Positions 22,967-34,224 of a stretch of 56,113 nt of DNA are shown here, piece by piece. The translations under genes and the position numbers were made by a program. The stretch is from Scenedesmus sp. ARA3 (Eukaryota > Chlorophyta > Chlorophyceae > Sphaeropleales > Scenedesmaceae): NCBI GenBank assembly GCA_004335835.1, contig RWJK01000768.1, forward strand, positions 1-56,113, read 5' to 3'. A model generated the notes under the pieces. That model saw only the letters and a program-made list of their open reading frames with translations, was not told the DNA's origin and did not search any database. Within the stretch, counting starts at the first letter, position 1, and each line of letters begins with the position of its first letter.

Positions 22967-24995
22967 ATGTCTGGCAGGAGGCTTTCTGCTCGGCTGCGTG
23001 CGCTTGCAGGCACTGGCAGTGGCTTTGCAGACCAAGATACGGAGGTATGCTGATGCTGTTGCTGCCACATGGCCAGCTGCGGTCAGGGATCAGCACACAG
23101 CTAAGCAGATCTGGCAGCAGCCTTGTCCATGCATGGCCAATCTGCTGGATTTTCCATTAGCTGGTTCGCAGGTAGCCAGCATGCAGCTGCGGTGCTTTGC
23201 AGCAATCCAATGTTTGTCCTGCAGCAGTCTGCACGCCACATGCTGCAATGCACTGTCCTGCAAGTAGCGCGCACCTGCAGCTGCCTGACACATCCAATAT
23301 CTCAACCAACAGTGCCTTCCATCACACGCGCACATGAAAACAGACAAAAGTACCAAGCGCAACGACCAAGGCACAGCCTGTGAACACGCCAGGCTTCCTG
23401 GCTTCATCACAAGCACTCCATGCATGATCAACTGCCTGGCAGTTGTCACAGCTGTTGGTCCTGCACCGCACCACACCCCTGATCTTCCATTGAACTCTGT
23501 GCCGCTGTGCCTTGCCTTGTCCTGCAAGCAGATGCATGAAGGTTCTGCTGCTGCCCCCATGGGTGCAGAAGAAGAGCAGGCGCCAATGATTGGACCACAG
23601 CCGCCGCCAGCAGCAGCAGCAGCAGCTGATGCAGACAGCAGTGATGCTGACGAGGACGAAGAGGGTCAGTAGACGGTGTTCAACAGCACGTGTTGTGATA
23701 TCGGATTGGAGCGTTGTTGTGCCCACATGTGCCCACATGTGTAGCAGCGCACTACGCTGGCAGCCAGCGCTGGTGCACGACTGTGCAATGGCGCTCGCAT
23801 GTTCTCAAATGAAGTCAGTGCATGATGCAGGTGCACAGATCAGCATTTGCACCCTCTGAGCAACTGACCAACCAGCAAGCATGGCAGCTGATGCAGCGGT
23901 ACGCAGATGTGCGTGAGCGTCCGATGCTTCTGCGCCTCTGAGACTCCATGCTCTGCTTCAGCTCCCTCAAACACATGCATTTACGCTTGTCATTGTACCA
24001 TGTTGCAGCTGAGCCTCCTGATGACGACGATGATGATGAAGATGATGATGATGATGACGACGATGACGAAGATTCAGATGATTGGGAAGAAGAGGCAACG
24101 GAGGCTGCCGGGGAGGGAGACGAAGCAGAGGAGGAAGATGAGCCTGCATTTATGCGCAGCCATGTGCTGCGCCTGCTGTTTGGAGGCGGCGGCCGCGGCA
24201 GGTGCGCTGCGCAGCATGTTTTAGGCACTGGGGGTTGAAGAAGTGCGTCGCGCATGTGTGTTTCCTATGCATTGTGCTGCTGCGTAATGCGCGGCCAAGC
24301 GGCTGCTGCTGTTTGCCCCTGCTGCTGGCGCGTCGTGTTGCAGTACAGCTTGTGTTGTGTTTACTCACTACGAGATTCAAGCACCTTGCTGCGGCAGGGA
24401 ACGACAACTGAGCATGTGCCGCCTGCATCCTGCTGGTCAGTTTGTGGTTTGTAACAATGTTGCTACGCTATGCTGCATCTGCTTCTGCAAGCGTGTGCCG
24501 CCAGACCTGCAGAAGCTGCCTCTGACCATCACGCAGCTGAGAAGCATCTACATCTGCTGTGTTTCCATTATTATGTTTATGTTTTCTGCTGCAGGCGTGT
24601 ACCGCCAGACCTGCAGAAGCTGCCGGTGCCTATTGTGCCGCTGCAGGGCGACCTGGCAGCGCAGCTCAACGCTGCAGCCAGTGCGCATGATGTGGGGCAG
24701 TGGGGCCCTATCTGGGTGAGCTTCTGGAGTGAGGGAGCACAGTGTGGAGTGTGGTGCGGCTGCAGCAGCTGTGCTGCCTGTCGCTGTGAGAGAGCTCTGC
24801 AGTACTTGCACAGTCATGGTGCATTACTATGCGTGCCGCCTACCCAGTTCTGCTGCCTTTACTGCTGCCACCAAATGCTGCAGGCATGCCTAGACAGCAG
24901 CTTTGACTCGAGCCAGGCGCCGCTTGTCTCTACAGAGCGCCTGCAGCAGCTGCTGCACGAGCAGCAGCTGCAAGCTGCACTGCAACGCCAGCAAC

Positions 24996-25032
<37 letters not shown>

Positions 25033-28000
25033 CCCGGCACCCAAGCGGCTGCGGAGCACGTTCTCGCGAAGAAACAGGAGCTCAGAAGATGGTGATGGCA
25101 GCGGCGGCGGTGGCAGCAGCAGCAGGCCGGGTGGCTTGGAAGGCCTCATCCAGTCAGCAGCAGCAAGCATCACTGGCCGTGGCAATGCGTCTCGGCGTGC
25201 AGATGTATCAAGCTCAGCCGCCGCTGCAGCAGCAGAAGCAGAAGCAGGAGCAGGTCCTAGTAGTTCAGCTGCAGCAGCAGCGGGGTCTAGCAGTGGCCAG
25301 GGCGCCGGCAGCAGCAGCAGTGAGTTTGACACGCAGTTTGGCTTGGTCAACTCTGCGCAGCTGCTGATGAAGCGGGAGCTGAGCCTGGGCAGGCAGCAAG
25401 GCTTCAGTAGGCAGCAGCAGCGGCACATGTGCTGCCACAGGGCCCTACCACTGCACCCAAGCAAGGTGTGGGCACAGCTGATGTAGTTGCAGATTGTGTT
25501 TGTCGGTTGTGTGCTTGTTGTTGCTGATCAAACATGCTGTGTTCGCTTGGTGAGTGGTGTGCACATGTGTTGCCACAGGGTGCTGCCGCTGCTTCCCAGC
25601 AAGGTGAGGGGTGAAGTTTAATTTCTCATGTGCCATGTTTTTTGTTGGTCATTGGTTGTTGGCAACGTAGTGGGCCAGTCTGTTGAGTGCTGGTTTGCAA
25701 TGTGCTGCCGATCTGGCAGCATATGAAATCTACACTGTGTTTTTGCATACCATATATGCATCAGCTGCGAACATTCGTCAGTCCTCGTTGGGTGCATCAA
25801 CTGTATGGATCTGTGCATGCTCTTTTTGTGCAGCAGTGCATGCAACCGATGTCGTTACTGTGATGCAGCATGCATACGATGTGCCCTGTGTGACATAGCC
25901 TGCTGCGCTGCTGCTGCTGCTGCTGTGCTGCTGCGCACCCTTGTTGCCATCGCACATGCAGGTCCGTGACAGCATGCGCAGCCGTGCCTACATCGGGCAG
26001 TACTCCGCCAGCGGCGATTTCTACATAGCAGCATTCCAGGTGGGAGCTGACTGCCTTGCATACAGCAGCATGCCTGCGGTGCGCTGCGTGTGATTGCAGC
26101 TGTGTTGGGGCACACAGTAGTTCGGCTGGAGTCGCAGGTGCAGGTCTAGCCCTAGCAGAATTTGCATGGCGCATCCTTCCTGCTGCTCCAGCTGTTGGCG
26201 TTGTAAGCTCTGCCTGGGTGCTTGTGTGTTTCTTGTCAGCGCCCGTTCGCTATGCATCATTGTGCCATGCCATCCCACAGCAGCGTGACTGGCAGCTGCG
26301 CAATGACCTGACCACTGCACTGCACTGCTCTGCTCTGCTCTGTGTTGTACTGCCGCGCCGTAGGACCGCCGTGTGCGGCTGTACGACACGCAGCGTGACT
26401 GGCAGCTGCGTAAGGATGTGACCACGCGCATGACTCGCTGGACCATCACAGACACCTGCCTCAGCCCTGACCAGCGGCTGCTGGTCTACGCGAGCATCAG
26501 CCCGGTGGCGTTTGTGGTGCACGTGGGCAGCAGCGGCGACCAGGTGTGTAATTCGCTTGACATAGCTTCATTGTGTGTTCATTGTAAAGGGGCTTCATCA
26601 CCTGTTGGCTGTTGGCAGAACTTGAAACTGCAGTGGGATGCTGGTTGTGGCGGTCAAAGGTCAGTTCTAGTAGGCAAACCCGCTGCTGGTTGATGCGCCA
26701 TTGCTTTGGTGGCCTTCTTGATGCACGTGTGAGCCAGCTGCGTCGCGCACTTCGCAGCACACTCCCTGTGCAGCAAACACGCTGTGCACCTGGTACTGCA
26801 CCTCGGTAACTGCCAACTGCTGCATGTGCCATTGCAATATTGCTCGGCGCCGTACAGGTGGAGTTGCTGGCCAACATCACAGAGCTGCATGAGCCGCTAG
26901 CGCTCCCAGCAGCATGGCTGCCTGCGCATAGTCTCAGTGGAACGATTTTGAACTGCAATTGCACACTTTGAATTGCACATCGCAGGTGGAGTCGCTGGCC
27001 AACATCACGGAACTGCACGAGCCGCCAGCACTTGATGGCAGCATGGCCCCGGGTGCCGGCAGCTTGATAATTTGAATTTGCAAAACCACAAACTTAAAAC
27101 TTTCGACTTCTTTTAATCCACAGGTGGAGTCGCTGGCCAATATCACTGAGCTGCATGAGCCGCTGGCTCTAGACGGCAGCATGGCCCCTGGTGCCGGCAA
27201 CAACCGCGCCGCCTTTGAGGGTGACGAGGAGTATGACAGCTGGCGGGGGCGCGACTTTGGCATCTGGAGCATCGCCTGGAGCCCACAGGGCGGGCAGCTG
27301 ATCGCAGGTGCGGTGCAGTGACAAGATGCTGGTTATGGCGTAGGGTCTCTTTACGACAGTTGGCGCGCGTGCGACATGGATTGGGACAAGTGTACATGGT
27401 TGTGGCTTTGCATTTTGAATTGCTTGCGTGCGCTGACTTAGATGCTGGCAGCTTCGCATGGAGGGTGACGAGGAATATGACTTTGGCATGTGTCATGTTG
27501 TCACAGCTGTGTGTGCATATCAGCATTAGTGTTGGTGCCGGGCCCCTGCCGTGCAATGCTGCGCTTTGGGTGCAGTAGCATGTACTATGGCCTGACGTGT
27601 GCTCCGCACTGCTCTGTCTGTGTGTGCAGGCACCAATGACAACAGCGTTTATGTGTACGACATTGAGTTCAAGCATTGCCTGGCCTGATGCGCTGACTGT
27701 ACTGATCTGTGTGTATGTGCACAATGCAGGCATCAACGACAACAGCGTGTACGTGTACGGCATGCAGCTTGCGCGTGCCGCATAGTGCGGATTGCCTTGT
27801 TCATCATAGGAGCCAGATGATGCTCAGCTGCTCCAATCTGCTCTGAAGTGGCGGCTCCTTTGATCTGTCTCTGCGTGCAGGCACCAATGACAACAGCGTG
27901 TACGTGTACGACATCGAGTCCAAGCACTGCCTGGCGCGCCTCACCGGCCACGGCAATGACGTCAACGCGGTCGCATACCTGCAGGTGAATGCGAGGCTTG

Positions 28001-30519
28001 CTCCGTTGAGGCGCCAGAGAGCTCATTGTTTGAGGGAGGATAGTTGCATGTTGGTCCTGGCACCATCTCAGATGTATGAGCCACAACAGGGTGAACACAT
28101 GGTCTGAGACCATATAAAGGAGTGAACAGAGAGCTTAGACTGGTTCCAACGACACATGCGCTGCAGCTGAGCTGCTCCCTACTGTGCCTGTGGCATCAGC
28201 AGCTGGTATGGACACACATCGCAGGTAGCTGTTGTGTACCTGGGTCTGGCAGCTGGCTCACCGGCAGTGCTGGCACCCTTCCTGCTGCTGCTGCTGTGTC
28301 CTGCAGGGTGACGGGTCTGACGCGAGCAGCGCTGCTGCTGCCAGCCCACACCTGCTGGTCAGCGGCAGCGATGACCACATGGTGCGGCTGTGGGACACAC
28401 GTGTGAGGGACAGGGCGGGCGGCAACAGCAGGAAGCCGCAGGGCGTGCTCGTGGGTGAGCAAAATGGAGCAGTACATGATCTGTTTTTGTGTGTGGTTGT
28501 GTGCTGCCAAGCAGTCCTTTGCTTGGCATGGTTGAGTTTGTTTCTCCTGTTTGGCTTCTTGGTTCGGGCTTGAAGCTGCAATGCACTGCAAGCTGTGCAG
28601 TCGTTCGTGCGCTGTGATGACCACATGGTGCGGCTGTAAGACACGCGCGTGAGGGACAGGGCTGGCGGCAACAGCAGGAAGCCCCAGGGCGTGCTCGTGG
28701 GTGAGCGAAACGGAGCAGTACATTATCTGTTCTTGTGTGTGTTTGTGTGTTGCTGAGCAGTCCTTTGCTTGTCAGGTTTGAGTTTGTTTCTTGTGTTTAG
28801 CTTCTTGGTTGCCGGCTTGAAGCTGCAATGCACTGCAAGCTATGCATGCGGTTGTGTGTTGTATTGACCACATGGTGCGGCTGCGGGACACGCGCGTGCG
28901 GGACATGGCAGGTGACAATAGCAGGAAGCTCCAGGGCGTGCTCGTGGATGAGTGAGGCAGTTGACAATGTTCGTTGTGCAATTGTTGCTTTCCTATGGTT
29001 GTTTTGGCTGTCTGTCGCATGTCGCATGGTTTGGTGCAAGCTGCCGGACATGGATGTGTTTGTGGCGTAATTGGGCTCCCAGGCAGCAAAAGGGGAGTGC
29101 TTTGTTGGCTGCGTCAGCTTGACACTGTGTTCTTCTTGTCTGCAGCAAGCAATCAAGCTGGTCTGTGCACATATACCCTCTTGACCCTTGCTTGTCACTG
29201 GCATTGCAGGTCGCACGGAGGGCATCAAACACCTCTGCCCCAAGGGCAGCACCTTCCACCTCATCTGCAACAGCAAGGACCAGAGCAACACTGCTGTTAT
29301 GTCCACGCTCAGACTTGTATGCCATTAATCGCTGATGCAGGCCACACTGAGGGCATCACGCACCTGTGCCCCAAGGGGGACGGCCACCACGTGATCAGCA
29401 ACAGCAAGGACCAGAGCATAAAGCTGTGGGACGTGCGCAAGGCGCTGAGCCAGGCTGAGGCCACGCAGCAGGCGCGGCAGCGGCCGCAGATCCCGCACTG
29501 GGACTACCGCTGGGAGGAGTACCCAGGTGAGGTTTGTGTCGCATACACACTCGTTTGAGCTGGTTTGAATGTAGCGCGAGCCTGCTCGTGCATTGTCGTG
29601 CATGGTTTTAAGGTGTGTGGGACGTGCGCAAGACGTTGAGCCCAGCTGAGGGCTTCAGCAGGCGCGGCAGCGGCCGCAGATTCTTTACTGGGACTACAGA
29701 TGGGAGGAGCACCCAGGTGGGTTCTGATGGGCTGCTTTGCGTAACATGCGCCACGTACACTCCGGTTTGAACTGGCTTGTATGTTGTGTGTGAGGTCAGT
29801 TGTGTTTGTGTTGTCTTGCATGTTTGTGAATGGTGTGGGACGTGCGCAAGGCGCTGAGCCAGGCTGAGGCCACGCAGCAGGCGTGGCAGCGGCCACAAAT
29901 ACAACACTGGGACTACCGCTGGGAAGAGTACCCAGGTGAGGCGTTTTGCGGCATGATGTAGCTGTATTGCTAAAGTGCATGCACACACTCCTTATGCTTT
30001 CCAGTAATACTGGCCTAGTAGGCCCGGCAGGGGCCTTGGATCCCGCACTGTCACTACCGCTGGGAGGAGTACCCAGGTGAGGTCAGAAGGTGTGCAGCTG
30101 TGTTGCTGTGTTGCAAATGCGTAGTGAATGACACGGAGCATCACTAAGACATGCATGTGTCTGCCTGCTTCGCCCTGTCTGTTGTGTTTTTCCTGCCGTC
30201 ACAGCTGCCGGCTACAACGTGGTGAGCCTGGGCGAGGTGTCGCTAATGTCGTCCTGCACTGATTGCACCTGCACGTGCCTGCCTGTGCAATTCTTTTCTT
30301 GCAGCTGCCGGCTACAATGTGGTGCACCCTGGTGACGTGGCGCTCATGACGTACCGCGGCCACGCAGTGCTGCAGACGCTCATCCGCGCCTACTTCAGCC
30401 CGGCACACAGCACAGGCCAGCGCTACGTGTACGCAGGGTCGGCAGAGGGCGTGATCAACGCATGGGATGTCGTCAGCGGCAAGCCGGTGAGCTTGCCGTT
30501 GCTGCTGCATGCCTGTGGC

Positions 30520-30560
<41 letters not shown>

Positions 30561-30847
30561 GTGTGGTGTGTGTGGACGTTGTCGGCAGCGAGCTGGTGAG
30601 CTAGCTTCTGTTGTTCGCCTGTGGTGTGTTGCAGCTGCTGCTGCTCTGCTGCTCCTCTGCTGCTGCTCTCCTGCGCAAGGCCCTCAAGGGTTGGGACCGG
30701 GACATTCTCAGCGGCGAGCCGGGTGTGCTGACCGTGGCTTCTGCTTGCTGCCGCTTCATTTGCTGTCTTTCGGTGCTGTCGCTGGCAACTCTGCAGCTGT
30801 CTTCGTCTTGCTTTGAAATGTGGCACATGTATTATCTTGCCGTCACA

Positions 30848-30881
<34 letters not shown>

Positions 30882-31403
30882 GGCGTGTCTTCTTGCTTTG
30901 TTGTCCCTGCTGCCCCATTGCAGGTTGAACACAACACCGCGCGTGACCTGTGTGTGCCCTTGCCGACATGCTGCCACTGCTGCTGGGTTTGTTTGCAGGT
31001 GGCTCAGTTTAATTACCACCGTGCGCTGGTGCGCGACAATAGTTTGCCCAACCTGCTGCTGCTGCTGCTGCTGCTCTGCTTCGTGTCCCCCTGCTACATT
31101 CGCTGCTTCTGCTGCCAGGTGGCTCAGTCAGAGTACCACCGCTGGTGCGCGAGTGCAATTGGTCCAACCTGCTGCTACTGCTGCTGCTGCTGCTGCTTGT
31201 CCATCTGCTGTATTCGCCGCTGCTGCTGTCAGGTGGCTCAGTTCGAGTACCATCGGGCGCTGGTGCGCGACTGCAGCTGGCACCCCTACGAGCCCGAGAT
31301 GACGTCAGTGTCATGGGACGGCCGCGTTGTCAGCTGGGCAGTATCACCGCCACACGGCAAGCCACTGGCAGGGGACAGGGGCGATGTGGGCAGGTACTAC
31401 TAA
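22967..31403 (+). CDS. DCAF11: DCAF11/LEC14B-type WD40 protein (CUL4-DDB1 substrate receptor)
   Basis: Thirteen exons fit in phase: 22967-23044, 23532-23664, 24009-24201, 24595-24715, 24884-25465, 25962-26039, 26364-26543, 27124-27307, 27881-27984, 28307-28454, 29341-29526, 30305-30486, 31233-31403; 779 aa. The first exons give an Arg-rich start (MSGRRLSARLRALAG) and a long Asp/Glu tract; exon 5 has an 11-Gln run and a Ser/Ala-rich disordered part. From exon 6 the order matches plant LEC14B and animal DCAF11: YIGQYSASGDFYIAAFQ, TDTCLSPDQRLLVYASISP, VESLANITELHEPL, DNSVYVYDI, SGSDDHMVRLWDTR, NSKDQSIKLWDVR, IRAYFSPAHSTGQRYVYAGS, HRALVRDCSWHPYEP. WDTR and WDVR are WDxR boxes of the kind that bind DDB1. 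The protein should present targets to CUL4-DDB1 ubiquitin ligase. Substrates cannot be told from sequence. Confidence 0.93.
24486..24530 (+). repeat. Decayed copy of the acceptor and 5' part of DCAF11 exon 4
   Basis: It matches 24590-24634 (CGTGT.CCGCCAGACCTGCAG) with an offset near 104 bp and lies upstream of the true exon. The acceptor is changed to tgcaa. Confidence 0.85.
25558..25608 (+). repeat. Copy of the 3' end and donor of DCAF11 exon 5
   Basis: It repeats 25424-25470 (HMCCHRALPLHPSK plus GT) as HMCCHRVLPLLPSK plus GTGAGG. The copy's donor looks stronger than the original GTGTGG. Confidence 0.85.
26270..26316 (+). repeat. Partial copy of the 5' part of DCAF11 exon 7
   Basis: CAGCGTGACTGGCAGCTGCG and following bases at 26281 recur at 26391 in the true exon, offset 110 bp. 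A cccacag stands directly before the copy and could act as an acceptor. Confidence 0.85.
26855..27060 (+). repeat. Two copies of the acceptor and 5' part of DCAF11 exon 8
   Basis: Acceptor-linked copies start at 26858 and 26986; the true exon starts at 27124 (offsets 128 and 138). All three encode VE(L/S)LANITELHEP and the codons up to AAWLPA/SMAPGAG. Only the last continues into the WD40 frame. Confidence 0.95.
27300..27500 (+). repeat. Two decayed fragments of DCAF11 exon 8 interior
   Basis: The true exon codes for EGDEEYDSWRGRDFGIW at 27217-27267. Fragments at about 27343-27380 (tacgacagttggcgcgcgtg) and 27457-27492 (gagggtgacgaggaatatga) resemble it. They lie in the following intron and hold no clear splice site. 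Confidence 0.65.
27624..27770 (+). repeat. Two copies of the acceptor and 5' part of DCAF11 exon 9
   Basis: Copies begin at 27630 and 27730, the true exon at 27881 (offsets 100 and 151). Each codes for (G)(T/I)NDNSVYVY; copy 1 reaches SKHCLA-like codons and then a TGA, copy 2 diverges after VYG. Confidence 0.93.
28605..28957 (+). repeat. Two copies of the 3' part and donor of DCAF11 exon 10
   Basis: The exon segment DDHMVRLWDTRVRD through GVLVG plus GTGAGC (28370-28460) recurs at 28617-28707 and 28864-28954. Donor offsets are 246 and 247 bp. Copy 1 has a TAA in place of Trp; copy 2 has lost the GT (now AT). Confidence 0.95.
29206..29300 (+). repeat. Copy of the acceptor and 5' part of DCAF11 exon 11
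   Basis: It starts at 29210, 131 bp before the true exon start 29341, and codes for RTEGIKHLCPKGS then CNSKDQSN. The reading then diverges. Confidence 0.93.
29606..30082 (+). repeat. Three copies of the 3' part and donor of DCAF11 exon 11
   Basis: The exon end (VWDVRKALSQAEATQQA to WDYRWEEYPG plus GTGAGG) recurs with donors at 29717, 29936 and 30077; the true donor is at 29527. Donor-to-donor offsets are 190, 219 and 141 bp. The third copy is the shortest and most decayed. Confidence 0.95.
30200..30245 (+). repeat. Copy of the acceptor and 5' part of DCAF11 exon 12
   Basis: Acceptor and GCCGGCTACAACGTGGTG at 30205 lie exactly 100 bp before the true exon start 30305. Confidence 0.92.
30994..31165 (+). 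repeat. Two copies of the acceptor and 5' part of DCAF11 exon 13
   Basis: Copies start at 30999 and 31119, the true exon at 31233 (offsets 120 and 114). All code for VAQ then YHRALVRD-like residues, and each is preceded by CTG-rich intron. Confidence 0.94.
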
Positions 31404-31529
31404 GCTTGATTGCGGCATTGTATTAGGCAGGCAGTACTGACGCTGTGCTTGCTGCGGCACAGGCAGGTGACAGTATTGTTGATGGCAGGTTGGTTGGGCG
31501 GTGGTGTGATGCTTGGTTTTTTTGTGTTG

Positions 31530-31835
31530 AGAGTGTGAGCTGGGCGGTGTCGCCGCCACACGGCAAGCCAGTGGCGGGAGATCGGGGTGATGTGGGGAGG
31601 TATGACTGACAGCTGGACTTGGGTGATCCGGGCAGGTGTGAGTGAATTGGCAGGCATGTTGCTTGCGCGGGCTTATGGCACAGGTACCACCAACAGCACG
31701 CAGGCAAGTCGTTTGGAGGCTTGTGACGCATGTGGTGTGCGTTGTGGTGTCGAGGGTGCCAGCTGGGTGGTGTTGCCACCACACTGCAAAGCGCTGGCAG
31801 GGGATTGAGGCCGTTTTGCAGGTATTTTTCACAGC
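31530..31835 (+). repeat. Two downstream copies of the DCAF11 terminal exon end
   Basis: The coding end SWAVSPPHGKPLAGDRGDVG (31331-31390) recurs at about 31545-31605 and, more decayed, at 31760-31820. Both lie past the TAA stop at 31401-31403. Confidence 0.93.
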
Positions 31836-32202
31836 TTAATAGCAGCAAAGCAGGCAGGCACTGGTGACAGCTCCTTGCGGCGCCATGGGCAGTGACAGAC
31901 TGCTGATAGCTTTTAGGCAGGTTGTTTGTGCGGTGCTGTGACGCTTGGATATGTTTTAGGGGTTTGATGTGGTGCATTAGCTTGCCCCATGTAGATTATG
32001 TGCACGCTGCACTGTATATTACCTGCCGACCCTGCTGGCCATAGCAGATGTCGTGCGCATGTCTTGCCAGCATGGATTTGTTGCTGCATCAAGAGCAGCA
32101 GCTACTTCCCTCTGTCAGCTGTACTATGGAATCTGTGGTGGTAGCAGCACGCTGTGAGGGTTTGTCTCAGAGCAGCAGCATGCGTCCCCTGCACAGGTGC
32201 AT

Positions 32203-32256
<54 letters not shown>

Positions 32257-32295
32257 GCATCACCTGCACAGGTGCATCATCAGCAGCATCAGCAT

Positions 32296-32334
<39 letters not shown>

Positions 32335-33027
32335 GCATCACCTGCACAGGTGCAGCATGTAGGGACTGCTCGTATCTTTGATTAGTAGCCCAGCTACACT
32401 GGCAGTGTATAGAGTTGCAGGAAGCACCATTTAGTAGCCACGGCTACCCAGGATGATCCAATCATGCTGTTAATGGCATGTTGACTGGATCATCGTCGTG
32501 TTGCCACTGAATGATGCGACTCTGACTGACTGGATGATATAACACGTGTTATCTCTGGCTGCGGGAGTCATGGATGTATCCTTTGTAAGGTTCTGTTGGG
32601 ACATCACCGCCACGTGATGAACTGGCAACGCAGAATTGAAGTTGAACAGTTGTCTCTTGGTGTGGTGTTGTAACGTTGTTGACACTTGCTGTTCATGATA
32701 CACCATGCAGGAGTCAGTGTGGGGCCACCGCACCTTGGCACTGCACAGCAACCCTATTGTGCTCATGCATGTCGCATGCTTGGCACCCTCATAACCATGC
32801 ACAAGCACGCACTGCGTGCAAGCTTGCATCAGTCAACCTCATGCTTACAAAGGACTGCCAAAGGACTGCCAACGGTTGGCGCAGGCTGTAGCGTGTAGTA
32901 CGCTGGCAGTGGCGCTGTTATGATGAATCTCAAGATGAGCTGCAACAAAGAAAACGGCAAAGAAAACGGCAAAGAAAACGGCAAAGATTCACAAGGCATG
33001 TGGGTGTGGCAACGGGAGAGTGCAGGC
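31836..33027. other. Noncoding, repeat-bearing interval
   Basis: No gene is supported. It holds a pair of CAG arrays (32197-32362) and a 12-bp repeat (aaagaaaacggc, three copies, 32944-32985). Short frames here are shadows of the arrays. Confidence 0.55.
32180..32362. repeat. Twin CAG arrays with shared 20-odd-base flanks
   Basis: Two CAG arrays (about 32202-32254 and 32297-32332) are flanked and separated by the repeated block GCATCACCTGCACAGGTGCA, present twice in full and once without its first bases. This suggests the array plus flank was duplicated as a unit. Confidence 0.85.
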
Positions 33028-33188
33028 GCACGCTCAAAGTGACCGGTGGCGCATGTCAGATCAAGAAGGCAGTCATTGAAACCCCAAGCAAACCAACTCA
33101 GCACATGTGCTGCACATCAGCTCAATGATCACACAACTATCCAGCATAGTAGGCTGCCAGCAAGTCAGGACGGCTGCCAGGCCAACAT
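33028..33188 (-). repeat. Downstream copy of the 3' end of the small membrane-protein gene
   Basis: It matches 33248-33413 with an offset near 220 bp and includes the last coding stretch, the stop region and the start of the 3' flank (for example GCACATGTGCTGCACATCAG in both). It lies downstream of the gene on its strand. Confidence 0.85.
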
Positions 33189-33345
33189 TCTTTGATATTT
33201 GTGCATGCGGGTGACTCTTGCGGCAATGGGAACGAGGCCGTGTAGGCTGACGCTCAAAGTGATCGGTGGCGCGTGTCATGTTCTACAAGCAGTCATTCAA
33301 CCCCCATGCAAACCAACGCAGCACATGTGCTGCACATCAGCTCAA

Positions 33346-33840
33346 TTATTCATCCATCACACAACTTTTCCAGCATTGTAAGCTGTCCGCAATCCGGTCG
33401 GCTCCCAGGCCAACACCAGCAGATGCAGTGACCAGCACAGTCAACATGACAGCCAGCCAGGGTCCCACCCTGACGGCCGCCTACATTGAACCACAACAGC
33501 ACGTGCAGTACAAAGACCGGAGGCACACAATCACAACTGGTACCAAATGAATGCACAAGCCAATTATTTGCAACCCAGCCCATGGCATGTCTGTGACAGT
33601 CATCCCAGCTTGTCTTTGGAACCGGGAGTGTCAAAAAGCATTTGATGACTAGCACACCAGAGCCGCCCGCACATGCTCTGCTTCCGTGACAGTGCCACGG
33701 CCACCACCAGAACAACAGAACCAATCCCAATGCCAGCCTGACGATCTTTGATGCATGCAAGCAGCGCTTCAGCGTTGCCTTGGCAGCTGAAGGAGTGGCC
33801 ACTTTGCCACTCACGTAGTAACATGCATGCGCAGACCTTC
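33346..33840 (-). CDS. Putative small membrane protein (model incomplete)
   Basis: The last exon is the best supported part: minus strand 33480-33346, acceptor ttcaatgtag, 44 residues containing a hydrophobic segment (WLAVMLTVLVTASAGVGLGA) and ending CWKSCVMDE, then TAA. Upstream, a frame around 33800-33690 carries CQGNAEALLACIKDRQ followed by AGIGIGSVVLVVAVALS, another membrane-like segment. A phase-0 join is possible with a GTGGTG donor, but the donor and the start codon are not resolved. The Cys followed by a membrane helix faintly recalls the last loop and helix of tetraspanins; this is only a suggestion. Duplication of its 3' end downstream is the same pattern seen at undoubted genes and supports a real gene here. 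Confidence 0.38.
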
Positions 33841-34224
33841 GCTCTGCAGAAAACCCACGTCATCGTGTGCAGGCACAAAAACATGCACTACAATGCAGAC
33901 GCTGCGACAGGGAAAGTTGCTCCATTTCAATCCGCATGAAAAACCACAGGTTGAACATGGGGCATCGTGACCACCAATGCAGGTCCAATGCAGCAAGCAT
34001 GTGTTGTTTGTTCAATGGTGCTCATTCTGTAGCAGTCCTTGTTGGAGCTCTGTTGTGTGAATCTCATACATGCGCCAACACACACAAAAGGTCGTTGTCC
34101 TGTATCAGAGGTTACACTGCCTCTTTGGCAGTGTAAACTATGGCACACAAGGTTGATGTAACGGTGATCTGTTGCTCTGCTGATGCAGCGAGTGCAATGC
34201 ACGCACAAACACCCGCTATGCCAC

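Noticed and set aside
32048..32385. Frames with Ser, Ala or Gln runs over the twin CAG arrays
   Set aside because: All three frames are open only because of the repeat; there are no splice sites, start context or homology.
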